This document shows, piece by piece, positions 1 through 6,972 of a stretch of DNA of 7,604 bases. The translations under genes and the position numbers were made by a program. The stretch covers positions 1 to 7,604 of the forward strand of contig JBBQNQ010000110.1 of NCBI GenBank assembly GCA_038330095.1. The letters run 5' to 3'. The stretch comes from JBBPZA01 sp038330095 (GTDB lineage Bacteria > Actinomycetota > Thermoleophilia > Solirubrobacterales > Solirubrobacteraceae). Below the pieces are notes generated by a model. It ran no database searches, was not told the DNA's origin, and worked only from the letters and a program-made list of their open reading frames with translations. How positions within the stretch are numbered: position 1 is the first letter of the stretch; the number at the start of each line of letters is the position of its first letter.

Positions 1-345
1 GAGCTTGATCGCCGCCTCGACCGCCTCGGTGCCCGAGTTGGTGAAGAACACCTTCCCGCCGAGCGAGCGCTCGGCGAGCCGCTGCGCGAGGCGCATGGGT
101 CCCTCGGTGTAGAAGAGGTTGCCGACGTGCATTAGTCGGCCGGCCTGCTCGCGGACCGCTTGCACCACCGCGGGATGACAGTGCCCCACGCTGGACACCG
201 AGATGCCGGCGAGAAAGTCCAGGTACTCGTTGCCCTCGACGTCCCACACCCGCGCCCCCTCCCCACGCACGAACTCGACCGGCATGCGCGCGTAGGAGGG
301 CACGAGCCACTCGCTCTCGAGGGCCTGGAGCTCGGCGAGGCTCAC
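1..345 (-). CDS. argD: Acetylornithine aminotransferase, N-terminal 115 residues (3' end outside window)
   Basis: Class III PLP-dependent aminotransferase that converts N-acetylglutamate 5-semialdehyde and glutamate to N-acetylornithine and 2-oxoglutarate in the cytoplasm. Seen: residues 19-47 match the usual ArgD opening (ARMPVEF, GEGARVWDVEGNEYLDFLAGI). GHCHPAV is at 54-60, the conserved NLFYT at 76-80, and the cofactor phosphate-binding segment NSGTEA at 103-108. The PLP lysine lies in the missing part. The frame stays open to base 1. The GTG start at 345 overlaps the argB stop as GTGA and gives an ArgD-like N-terminus. The first ATG, at 285, would cut off the usual first twenty residues. 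No good ribosome-binding site precedes the GTG, so translation probably depends on coupling with argB. N-succinyldiaminopimelate or other ornithine aminotransferases are alternatives, but the arg gene cluster makes ArgD by far the likeliest. Confidence 0.95.
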   Translation of the reverse strand, partial: MSLAELQALESEWLVPSYARMPVEFVRGEGARVWDVEGNEYLDFLAGISVSSVGHCHPAVVQAVREQAGRLMHVGNLFYTEGPMRLAQRLAERSLGGKVFFTNSGTEAVEAAIKL

Positions 346-1232
346 GCGGCGCGGACCATGGTCCCGATGCCGGCGTCGGTGAACAGCTCGATGAGCAGCG
401 AGTGGGGCAGGCGGCCGTCGACGATATGGGCGAAGGTGACCCCGCCGTCGATCGCGTCTGCGCAGGCCTTCAGCTTGGGTCGCATTCCCCCGGTCACGCC
501 GTCCACGGCCGCGTCGACCTCCTGCGAGGTCGCCTCGCTGACGACCGTGGCCGGGTCGGCCGGGTCGCGGCGCCAGCCCTCGACGTCGGTGAGGAACATC
601 AGCTTGTAGGCGCCCAGGGCGGCGGCGACCGCGCCTGCCGCCTCGTCGGCGTTGACGTTGTAGGAGTTGCCGTCGCGGTCCGCGCCCACCGACGCGATCA
701 CCGGGATGTAGTCGCTGGCGATGTGTCGCAAGACGTTCACGTCGACGCGCTCGATCCGCCCGACGAAGCCGATGTCCTCGCCGCCCGGCGCAGACCGGCG
801 GGCGACCCGGAACAGCAGCCCGTCGTCGCCGCACAGGCCGACGGCGGGCTGACCGTGGCGGTTGATGCGCAGCACGATGTCCTTGTTGACCTTGCCGACC
901 AGGACCATCTTCGCCACCTCGACCGTGTCCGCGTCGGACACCCGCAGGCCGGCGACGAACTGCACCGGAAGGTCCAGGCGCTCCATGTAGGCGGTGATGT
1001 CGGGCCCGCCGCCGTGCACGACGATCGGGTTCAGGCCGACGTACTTGAGCAGCACGACGTCGCGCGCGAACTCCTCCCGTAGCGCCGGGTCGTTCATCGC
1101 CGCGCCGCCGTACTTGATGACGATGGTCTTGCCGTGGAACTCCCGGATGTACGGAAGCGCCTCGAGCAGCGTCTGGATATCGGTCGGGAGAGTGCCGCTC
1201 CCGGCCCGTGGCTCACGTGGCTCAGGGGTCAC
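342..1232 (-). CDS. argB: Acetylglutamate kinase (probably arginine-sensitive type)
   Basis: Amino-acid-kinase family enzyme, 296 residues, the usual length. It phosphorylates N-acetylglutamate with ATP, the second step of arginine biosynthesis. Seen: the phosphate-binding K40 in IKYGGAAM, VVHGGGP at 71-77, substrate-binding R97 in GLRVSD, YNVNADEAA at 191-199 (N192 and D196 align with E. coli N158 and D162), LTDVEG at 214-219, and K253 in GGMRPKLKA. The N-terminal helix (TLLEALPYI, 21-29) and the C-terminal IELFTDAGIGTMV (281-293) are of the kind found in hexameric, arginine-inhibited enzymes. Feedback inhibition is inferred from this. The GTG at 1232 overlaps the argJ stop as GTGA, and GGAG lies 8 nt upstream (1244-1241). 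A longer frame reaching an ATG-like start near 1400 only runs back through argJ. Residues 1-16 form a low-complexity tail containing a duplicated EPR. Confidence 0.97.
   Translation of the reverse strand: MTPEPREPRAGSGTLPTDIQTLLEALPYIREFHGKTIVIKYGGAAMNDPALREEFARDVVLLKYVGLNPIVVHGGGPDITAYMERLDLPVQFVAGLRVSDADTVEVAKMVLVGKVNKDIVLRINRHGQPAVGLCGDDGLLFRVARRSAPGGEDIGFVGRIERVDVNVLRHIASDYIPVIASVGADRDGNSYNVNADEAAGAVAAALGAYKLMFLTDVEGWRRDPADPATVVSEATSQEVDAAVDGVTGGMRPKLKACADAIDGGVTFAHIVDGRLPHSLLIELFTDAGIGTMVRAA
1207..1224. repeat. Perfect 9-bp tandem duplication in the 5' end of argB
   Basis: The plus-strand unit CGTGGCTCA occurs twice head to tail (1207-1215 and 1216-1224) with no mismatch. On the minus strand it encodes EPR twice, codons 4-9 of argB, using the same GAG and CCA codons both times. 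Its length is a multiple of three, so the frame is kept. It lies in the variable tail ahead of the helix that begins the conserved enzyme. Replication slippage is the simplest explanation. Confidence 0.8.
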
Positions 1233-2485
1233 GTCGTGTACTCCGCGTTGATCGTCACGTACTCGTGGGACAAGTCGGAGAAGAAGAGCTCGGTCTCGTG
1301 CCCCTCGCCGGGCAGGCCGACCTCGTACTCGACCTCCTCGCGCTGGACGGCGCGCGCGAGCGCGGGCGCGTCGAACGGAACCGCCGCGCCCGCCGAGCAC
1401 ACCGGCACGCCCTCGATCAAGACGTCCACGGGCAGGGGCGCCGTCCCGGGCAGGGCCATTCCGACGGCCGCCACGATCCGCCCCCAGTTGGGATCGCCGC
1501 CGTGCAGCGCAGCCTTGACCAGCGGTGAGTCGGCGACCGCCCGGGCGACTCGCTCCACGCCTTGCTCGTGCCCGCCCCGCACCACCACCCGGCCGACGCG
1601 CCGTGCGCCCTCCCCATCGCCCACTACGAGCAGGGCGAGCCGGCGCAGCAGCGCGTCCAGGGCCTCGCCCAGGCGCAGCTCATCCTCGCTCTCGGGCTCG
1701 ATCCGGACGCCGCTCGCCCCGCCGGCCATGAGAATCGCTGTGTCGTTGGTCGAGAGCTGGCCATCCACGGAGATCCGGTCGAAGGAGCGCTTGACGCACA
1801 CGCCCAGCAGAAGGTCGGCCGTCTCGGGCTCCAGGGCGGCGTCGGTCTGCACGAAGCACAGCAGCGTCGCGAAGTTCGGGGCCATCATCCCGGCGCCCTT
1901 GGCCTGGCCGGCGACGCGCACGCGCTCCCCGCCGGGCAGCATGACCTCCAGCGACGCCCGTTTGGCAAACGCGTCGGTGGTCCGGATCGCCTCGGAGAAG
2001 GCCTCGTCGCCCTCGCTCGCCAGCGCCGCGGCGACCACCGGCGCGGCCTGCTCCACACGCTCCACGGGGAGCGGAACGCCGATCACACCGGTCGACGCGA
2101 CCGCGACCGATCGCGCCGGGACGCCGAGCGCCCGCGCCCCCGCTGCCTGCATCCGTTCAGCGTCCTGGTAGCCCTGCGCGCCAGTCGCGGCGTTCGCATT
2201 GCCGGCGTTCGCGATCACCACGCGCAGGCCGGCGAGGTCGCAGCCCTCCCGGCAGAGCAGCACGGGCGCAGCGGCGGCGCCCGAGCGCGTGAAGCGCGCG
2301 GCGCTCGTCGCGCCCTCCGAGTCGCAGACCAGCAGCCCGAGGTCGGGCGCCCCGCTGGGCTTGATCTGGGCCTTGCCGCCGGCGGCGCGAAAGCCGGCGG
2401 GCAGGCCCCCGGGGAGCTCGCGGACGTGGTCGGGCTTCTCGACCCACCGCGACGAGAAGAAGAGGCCAGGGGTCGCGCCGGTCAC
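1229..2485 (-). CDS. argJ: Glutamate N-acetyltransferase / ornithine acetyltransferase
   Basis: N-terminal-nucleophile acetyltransferase, 418 residues (family usually about 390-410). It transfers acetyl from N-acetylornithine to glutamate, giving ornithine and recycling N-acetylglutamate. Some members also use acetyl-CoA. Seen: NAGNANAATG (93-102); oxyanion-hole STGVIG (131-136, T132 and G133); KGAGM with K196; the self-cleavage site APNFATLLC, predicted cut A206/T207 with T207 as nucleophile; SFDRISVDG and STNDT (234-249); E292 in GEGARR; HGGDPNWGRI (328-337); and the C-terminal INAEYTT with N413 and T418. The catalytic set seems complete and the protein should mature to alpha and beta chains. 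The common FTxN motif reads FTRSG here (65-69). The GTG at 2485 overlaps the argC stop as GTGA and has a strong ribosome-binding site. Starting further upstream, up to 2629, would only read through argC in another frame. Mono- versus bifunctional activity cannot be told from sequence. Confidence 0.97.
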   Translation of the reverse strand: MTGATPGLFFSSRWVEKPDHVRELPGGLPAGFRAAGGKAQIKPSGAPDLGLLVCDSEGATSAARFTRSGAAAAPVLLCREGCDLAGLRVVIANAGNANAATGAQGYQDAERMQAAGARALGVPARSVAVASTGVIGVPLPVERVEQAAPVVAAALASEGDEAFSEAIRTTDAFAKRASLEVMLPGGERVRVAGQAKGAGMMAPNFATLLCFVQTDAALEPETADLLLGVCVKRSFDRISVDGQLSTNDTAILMAGGASGVRIEPESEDELRLGEALDALLRRLALLVVGDGEGARRVGRVVVRGGHEQGVERVARAVADSPLVKAALHGGDPNWGRIVAAVGMALPGTAPLPVDVLIEGVPVCSAGAAVPFDAPALARAVQREEVEYEVGLPGEGHETELFFSDLSHEYVTINAEYTT

Positions 2486-3480
2486 GAGATCCCCTCCTCC
2501 TCGGGACGGCCGAACATCAGGTTCAGGTTCTGGACGGCCTGGGACGAGGTCCCCTTCCAGAGGTTGTCGGTGGCCCCGAAGACGAGCGCCTTGCCCGTGC
2601 GCTGGTCGTGGTGCACGGAGACCCGGCACAGGTTGGTCTCGCGCACCTCGCGCACCCCGGGCGGCCGGTCGGCGAGCTCGACGAACCGCTCCGCCGCGTA
2701 GGCCTCCTCGTATAGCGAGCGCAGCTCGCCCTCGTCGGTCTCGCGCGCGGGGGTGACGTAGCAGCTGACGAGCTCGCCCTGGTCGAGGGGCAGCAGGTGC
2801 GGGACGAAGGTGGCGGTCACGCCGGTGGCGCCCAGCGCGGCGAGCTCCTGGTCGATCTCCGGTGAGTGGCGATGGCCGGTCACCCCGTAGGGCGAGACGT
2901 TCTCGTCGACGGAGACGAAGTGGGTCTGCTCAGTCGCCGCGCGACCGGCGCCGGAGACGCCGGTCTTGGCGTCGACTATCACGTCGCCGATCAGCCCCGC
3001 GCGGGCGATCGGCGCCAGCGCCAGAACCGCCGCCGTCGGGAAGCAGCCGGGGTTGGCCACGAGCCGCGCTCCAGGCACGCCCTCGCGGTACAGCTCGGTG
3101 AGCCCGTAGACCGCCTCCTCGATCAGCGCGGGCGCGGGGTGTGAGCCGTACCAGCGCTCGTAGGTGTCCAGATCGCGTAAACGGAAGTCGGCGGACAGGT
3201 CGACCACGCGCACGCCGCGCCCGACGAGCTCGGCCACCACCCCGGCGGAGGCGCCATGCGGATAGGCGACCACCGCCGCGTCGACCTCAGCGTGGCGGTC
3301 GAGGTCCAGCTTCTCGAGCTCGAGCGGCACGCGGTGGCGCGGGTAGAGGTCATCCAGGCGCCGGCCGGCGTCGCTGCGGCTGGTCACCGCCCTCAGGTCG
3401 AACGCAGGGTGGCGCCAGAGGATCTGGGCGGCAAGCGCGCCGGCGAAGCCCGAAGCGCCCAGTACCGAGACGCTAGGCAC
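2482..3480 (-). CDS. argC: N-acetyl-gamma-glutamyl-phosphate reductase
   Basis: NADPH-dependent reductase of the long ArgC type, 332 residues from the chosen start. It reduces N-acetylglutamyl phosphate to the semialdehyde, taking the product of ArgB and feeding ArgD. Seen: Rossmann-fold GASGFAG at 8-14, VVDLSADFRL at 92-101, catalytic C146 in ANPGCFPTA, KTGVSGAG at 172-179, GHRHSPEI at 202-209 with the catalytic-region H203 and H205, FVPHLLP at 225-231, and the closing FGATDNLWKG. Two in-frame GTG codons compete, at 3489 and 3480. I prefer 3480: GGGGGGTG (3494-3487) sits 6 nt ahead of it as a ribosome-binding site, and ArgC proteins normally begin only a few residues before this glycine motif. 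With 3489 the protein gains three residues and the overlap with pheT grows from 8 to 17 nt. The stop overlaps the argJ start. Confidence 0.96.
   Translation of the reverse strand: MPSVSVLGASGFAGALAAQILWRHPAFDLRAVTSRSDAGRRLDDLYPRHRVPLELEKLDLDRHAEVDAAVVAYPHGASAGVVAELVGRGVRVVDLSADFRLRDLDTYERWYGSHPAPALIEEAVYGLTELYREGVPGARLVANPGCFPTAAVLALAPIARAGLIGDVIVDAKTGVSGAGRAATEQTHFVSVDENVSPYGVTGHRHSPEIDQELAALGATGVTATFVPHLLPLDQGELVSCYVTPARETDEGELRSLYEEAYAAERFVELADRPPGVREVRETNLCRVSVHHDQRTGKALVFGATDNLWKGTSSQAVQNLNLMFGRPEEEGIS
2491..2500 (-). promoter_or_regulatory. Strong ribosome-binding site for argJ inside the end of argC
   Basis: On the minus strand GGAGGAGGGG ends 5 nt before the argJ GTG, the best Shine-Dalgarno sequence at any junction here. 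The same bases encode the last glutamates and glycine of ArgC (EEEGIS), so one stretch serves both coding and initiation. It supports the GTG at 2485 and suggests that argJ is loaded with ribosomes directly as well as by coupling. Confidence 0.75.
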
Positions 3481-5902
3481 GGAAGGCACCCCCCAGCCGT
3501 TGCTCGACCGCCCGCGTGACCCGCTCCTCGATCTCGGCGGCCTCGCTGTCGGTCAGCGTCCGGTCGGGAGCCCGGAACTGGAGGTGCATGGCGATCGAGA
3601 CCTTGCCCTCGCCGGCCTGCGCGCCCTCGTAGCGGTCGAAGATCTTCACGGCGGCGAGCCGCTCGCCCGCGACCTCTCGGACCAGTGCGACGAGGTCCGC
3701 CGCCCGGGTCTCGAGCGGGACGGAGTAGGCGACGTCGCGGCGCACTGCCGGGAAGCTCGTGACGTCCTCGTAGCGCTCGACGCGGCCCTCGACCAGCGCG
3801 GCCACCGTGTCGAGGTCGATCTCGAACGCCGCTGCGTCCTCCAGGTCCCAGGCGCGCGCGACGAGCGGGTGCAGCTCGCCGAGCCACCCCACCCGCCGAT
3901 CCCCGGCGAGCACCGCGGCGCCGCGGCCCGGGTGAAGGAAGGGCTCATTGGATGGCGCCACCGACCACGGCACGCGCAGCTCGTCGAGCAGGGCGCCCAG
4001 GACGCCCTTGGCAGCGAACAGGTCGGCGTGCGGGGGCGACGGGTCGCGCCAGGTCGGCGGCCGCGACGGGCCTAGGAGCAGCGCGCCCGCGTGGAACGGC
4101 TCGTCGGGCTGGAGCTCGGGCCGGGTCGGCAGGTACACGGTGGCGGTCTCGAAGAGGCGGACCTCGCCGGCCCCACGCGCGACGTTGTGGCGCGCCGCGT
4201 CAAGCAGCGAGCCCAGCAGCATCGTGCGAAGTACCGACTGCTCGGCCGACATCGGGTTGGCCAGCGTGACCACCCGGCGGCGCGGATCGTCCTCGGGCAG
4301 CCGCAGGCGCTCGACGCGCTCGGGGTCGGCGAACGCCCAGCCCAGGATCTCGTGCAGGCCGCGCCCGGCGAGCCCGTCCTGCGCGCGGCGCCGCAGGCGC
4401 TGGCGCGCGGTCAGCCCGGCCGGGCGTGGTTCGGCGGACGGCGCCGAGCGCGTGGCGGGGATGGTCGCGGGGAGCTTGTCCAACCCGTCGATCCGCGACA
4501 CCTCCTCGATGAGGTCGGCCTCGCGCGTGACGTCGTTGCTACGAAAGTGCGGCGGGCGGGCCTCCAGGCCATCGTCGGTGTCCCCCACCTCGAACTCCAG
4601 CGCGCGGAGGATCTCCGCGCTGCGCTCCCGCGGAATCGCCTTCCCCACCAGCGCAGCGAGCTTGGCGTCGCGCAGACGGATCGCAGGCGGGGGCGGGGGA
4701 GCGCCGCCCACGTCGATCGTCCCGGGCACCAGGCGCGCTCCGCACAGCTCCACCATCAGCCGTGCGGCCACCGCTTGGGCCTCCATCGTGCTCTCCGGCG
4801 AGATGCCCTTCTCAAAGCGCGCCGAGGCCTCGCTGCGCAGGCCCAGGCGCTGGGAGGTGCGGAGGATGTTGGGGCCGTCCCAGCTCGCCACCTCCATCAG
4901 GACGCGGGTGGTCTGCGGCGCGACCTCGCTGCGCGCGCCTCCCATGATCCCGGCGAGGCTCGTCGGCCCGTTGCCGTCCAGGATGAGCACCATGTCCCCG
5001 TTGAGGAGCCGGCGCTCGCCGTCGAGCGTCTCGAGCTCCTCGCCGTCGTGCGCGCGGCGCACGACGAGCCGGCCGCCCGCCACGCGGTCGAGGTCGAAGG
5101 CGTGCAGCGGCTGGCCGGTGAGGAGCATCACGAAGTTGGTGATGTCGACGACGTTTGAGATCGGGCGCTGGCCGGCGGCGGTGAGCCGTGCTTTCAGCCA
5201 CTCCGGCGACGGGCCCACGCGCACGCCCTCGAACGCGCGGGCGGTGAAGCGCGGGCACAGGTCGGGGTCCTCGACGACGACCTCCACGCCCTCGATCGGG
5301 CCGGCGCTGCCGGGATCCTCGCGCCAGGGCGCGGGCCCGAGCGGGGCGCCGGTCACCGCGTGGACCTCGCGCGCGACCCCGTAGACCCCCAGGCAGTCCG
5401 GCCGGTTGGGGGTGATCTCGAGCTCGAGGACGTCGGTGGCGATCGGCAGCACCTCGTCCAGCGGCGTGCCGGGCGCGGGTCCGTCGTCGAGGACCACGAT
5501 CCCCTGGTGGTCCGTGCCGAGCGCAAGCTCGTCCTCGGCGAGGATCATCCCCCGCGACTCGACCCCGCGGAGCTTCGCCGGGCGCAGCTCGGTGCCGTCG
5601 GGCATCACCGCGCCGGGGAGCGCGACGGACACGGTCTGGCCCGCCGCGACGTTGGGCGCGCCGCAGACGATCTGCTGGCGGTTGCCGTCGCCGACGTCGA
5701 CGGTGCAAACGCGCAGGCGCTCGGCGTCGGGGTGCGGCTCGGCCTCGATCACGCGGCCCACGACGAAGCGCTCGAGGTTGCCCACCCCGTGGCGGTAGGT
5801 CCGCTCGACGGCGGTGCCCGAGAGGTCCAGGCGCTCGACGAGCTGAGGCGTCGTGAGCTCCGGGCGGACGTGGTCCTCCAGCCAGAAGCGGGGAAGCAGC
5901 AT
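3473..5902 (-). CDS. pheT: Phenylalanyl-tRNA synthetase, beta subunit
   Basis: Beta chain of the cytoplasmic alpha2-beta2 enzyme that charges tRNA-Phe; 809 residues, typical of the full-length bacterial form. Domains seen in order: N-terminal WLEDHV start; an EMAP-like tRNA-binding OB domain around 44-155 (VGRVIEAEPHPDAERL; CGAPNV at 80-85); TPNRPDC at 164-170; the B3/B4 editing region about 210-390, with the conserved block from R246 to D270, GIMGG at 318-322 and ARFEKGI at 361-367; a short proline run (402-406); the B5 domain to about 478, containing RSNDVTREADLIEEVSRIDG (454-473); the catalytic-like core with LANPMSAEQSVLR (547-559); and a C-terminal anticodon-binding FDX-ACB domain from about 711 (SFPAVRRDVA at 716-725). 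The ATG at 5902 shares one base with the pheS stop (TGATG) and has GGAG 8 nt upstream (5914-5911). This is the only TAG stop in the cluster; the other visible stops are TGA. Confidence 0.98.
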   Translation of the reverse strand: MLLPRFWLEDHVRPELTTPQLVERLDLSGTAVERTYRHGVGNLERFVVGRVIEAEPHPDAERLRVCTVDVGDGNRQQIVCGAPNVAAGQTVSVALPGAVMPDGTELRPAKLRGVESRGMILAEDELALGTDHQGIVVLDDGPAPGTPLDEVLPIATDVLELEITPNRPDCLGVYGVAREVHAVTGAPLGPAPWREDPGSAGPIEGVEVVVEDPDLCPRFTARAFEGVRVGPSPEWLKARLTAAGQRPISNVVDITNFVMLLTGQPLHAFDLDRVAGGRLVVRRAHDGEELETLDGERRLLNGDMVLILDGNGPTSLAGIMGGARSEVAPQTTRVLMEVASWDGPNILRTSQRLGLRSEASARFEKGISPESTMEAQAVAARLMVELCGARLVPGTIDVGGAPPPPPAIRLRDAKLAALVGKAIPRERSAEILRALEFEVGDTDDGLEARPPHFRSNDVTREADLIEEVSRIDGLDKLPATIPATRSAPSAEPRPAGLTARQRLRRRAQDGLAGRGLHEILGWAFADPERVERLRLPEDDPRRRVVTLANPMSAEQSVLRTMLLGSLLDAARHNVARGAGEVRLFETATVYLPTRPELQPDEPFHAGALLLGPSRPPTWRDPSPPHADLFAAKGVLGALLDELRVPWSVAPSNEPFLHPGRGAAVLAGDRRVGWLGELHPLVARAWDLEDAAAFEIDLDTVAALVEGRVERYEDVTSFPAVRRDVAYSVPLETRAADLVALVREVAGERLAAVKIFDRYEGAQAGEGKVSIAMHLQFRAPDRTLTDSEAAEIEERVTRAVEQRLGGAFRA
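3487..3494 (-). promoter_or_regulatory. Ribosome-binding site that decides the argC start
   Basis: Minus-strand GGGGGGTG resembles the consensus AGGAGGTG with G in place of both A residues, which still allows G-U pairing with the 16S tail. It ends 6 nt before the GTG at 3480. The alternative GTG at 3489 lies inside this element (its G is the last of the G run), leaving no spacer. This is why 3480 is preferred. The site lies within the last codons of pheT. Confidence 0.55.
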
Positions 5903-6972
5903 CAGAACTGCTCCAGGAAGCGAACGTCGTTGTCGAAGAACAGCCGCAGGTCGGGGACCTCGTGCTTGAGCATCGCGATGCGCTCGACGCCCATCCCGAA
6001 CGCGAAACCCTGAACGCGGTCGGGGTCATAGCCGTGCTCGCGCACGTAGCCGAACACGTTGGGGTCGACCATCCCTGCGCCGAGGATCTCGATCCACGTC
6101 GAGCCCTTGCACAGCGGGCAGCGCGAGCCGTCGGCCAGCACGCCGCCCTCGCAGCGAAAGCACGAGACGTCGACCTCGACGCTCGGCTCGGTGAACGGGA
6201 AGAAGTGCGGGCGCAGGCGCAGCTCGCGCTCCGGGCCGAAGATCGCCCGTGCGAAGGCCAGCAGCGTGCCCTTGAGGTCGGCGAGCGTGATGTCCTGGGA
6301 GACCGCGAGGCCCTCGACCTGGTGGAACTGCGGCGTGTGGGTGGCGTCTGAGTCGCGGCGGAACGTCGTCCCGGGGATGACGATGAACAGCGGCGGCGGA
6401 TGGGCCTCCATCGCGCGCACCTGCACCGGCGAGGTGTGGGTCCGCAGCAGCAGCGAGTCCGGGCGGTCCACCGCATCGGGCCCGGACACGTAGAAGCTGT
6501 CCGACCACAGCCTCGACGGGTGCGTCGGGCTGTGGTTGAGCGCGTCGAAGTTGTAGTAGACGGTCTCGACGTGGGGTCCGTCGGCGACGTCGAAGCCCAG
6601 GCCGACGAAGACGTCCTCGATCTCACGGCGGGTCCGCGACAGCAGGTGCAGCCGCCCGGCGGCCGGTGCGGGATCGCCGGGCAGCGTCACGTCGACGCGG
6701 TCGCGCGCGAGCCTCGCGTCGAGCTCCCCCGCCTCGAGCTCGGCCGCGCGCGCCGCGAGCAGCCCCTCGAGCGCCTGGCGAGCCTCGTTGGCGGCCTTCC
6801 CCACCGCTCCGCGCTGGTCGGACGGGAGGTCGCGCACGCCTCGCAGCAGCTGGGGAAGCTCCGCCTTGCGGCCCAGCATTCCCACCCGGAGCCGCTCGAG
6901 CTCCACGCTGGCGTCCGCCGCGGCGATCGCCGCCTCGCCCTGCGCCCGGATCTCGGCGATGCGGTCGATCAT
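5902..6972 (-). CDS. pheS: Phenylalanyl-tRNA synthetase, alpha subunit
   Basis: Catalytic alpha chain of phenylalanyl-tRNA synthetase, a class II synthetase; 356 residues, close to the usual 330-350. It activates phenylalanine with ATP and, paired with PheT, charges tRNA-Phe. Seen: an N-terminal, alanine- and charge-rich helical arm (about 1-90) expected to form the tRNA-binding coiled coil; motif 1 region 117-150 (YYNFDALNHSPTHPSR follows at 139-154); motif 2 with RTHTSPVQ and FRRDSDATHTPQFHQVEG (204-221); motif 3 GFAFGMGVERIAML (322-335), where A324 aligns with the phenylalanine-pocket alanine A294 of E. coli. Four cysteines (C271, C274, C285, C288) form a CxxC-x10-CxxC loop before WIEILGAGMV, as in the Bacillus-type PheS but with a longer loop. 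The ATG at 6972 overlaps the upstream stop as ATGA; AGGA lies 10 nt upstream. There is no leader or T-box, since the preceding gene runs into it. Confidence 0.98.
   Translation of the reverse strand: MIDRIAEIRAQGEAAIAAADASVELERLRVGMLGRKAELPQLLRGVRDLPSDQRGAVGKAANEARQALEGLLAARAAELEAGELDARLARDRVDVTLPGDPAPAAGRLHLLSRTRREIEDVFVGLGFDVADGPHVETVYYNFDALNHSPTHPSRLWSDSFYVSGPDAVDRPDSLLLRTHTSPVQVRAMEAHPPPLFIVIPGTTFRRDSDATHTPQFHQVEGLAVSQDITLADLKGTLLAFARAIFGPERELRLRPHFFPFTEPSVEVDVSCFRCEGGVLADGSRCPLCKGSTWIEILGAGMVDPNVFGYVREHGYDPDRVQGFAFGMGVERIAMLKHEVPDLRLFFDNDVRFLEQF

Noticed and set aside
353..364. 12-bp perfect palindrome GGACCATGGTCC just upstream of argD
   Set aside because: It encodes part of the conserved GTMV end of ArgB, has no loop for a hairpin, and one such palindrome in several kilobases of GC-rich DNA is unremarkable. 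Not evidence of an operator.
1233..1400. Longer N-terminus for ArgB
   Set aside because: The frame stays open through the end of argJ, but the added residues are arginine/glycine-rich shadow sequence. The GTG at 1232, with GGAG 8 nt upstream, gives a normal-length enzyme.
2486..2629. Longer N-terminus for ArgJ
   Set aside because: The added sequence is argC read in another frame and has no ArgJ similarity. The GTG at 2485 has the best ribosome-binding site in the window.
1562..2701. Open plus-strand frame of 379 codons opposite argJ and argC
   Set aside because: It spans the argC/argJ boundary in antisense, is rich in R, A, G and H, and has no family motif. It is a GC-skew artefact.
4685..4702. 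Proline run and G/C-rich tract in pheT
   Set aside because: Five prolines at residues 402-406 mark a plausible linker between the B3/B4 and B5 domains. Ordinary for a high-GC genome and not a repeat element.
4091..5158. Open plus-strand frame of 355 codons opposite pheT
   Set aside because: Another antisense shadow, overlapping the plus-strand frame at 3948-5384 itself. No motif.
3948..5384. Open plus-strand frame of 478 codons opposite pheT
   Set aside because: It is antisense to a clear pheT. The translation is serine/arginine-rich low-complexity sequence, as expected opposite a gene with G/C third positions. No recognisable domain.
4812..6626. Minus-strand frame of 604 codons in an alternative phase across pheS and pheT
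   Set aside because: Extremely arginine-rich and out of phase with both synthetase subunits, whose motifs are intact in their own frames.
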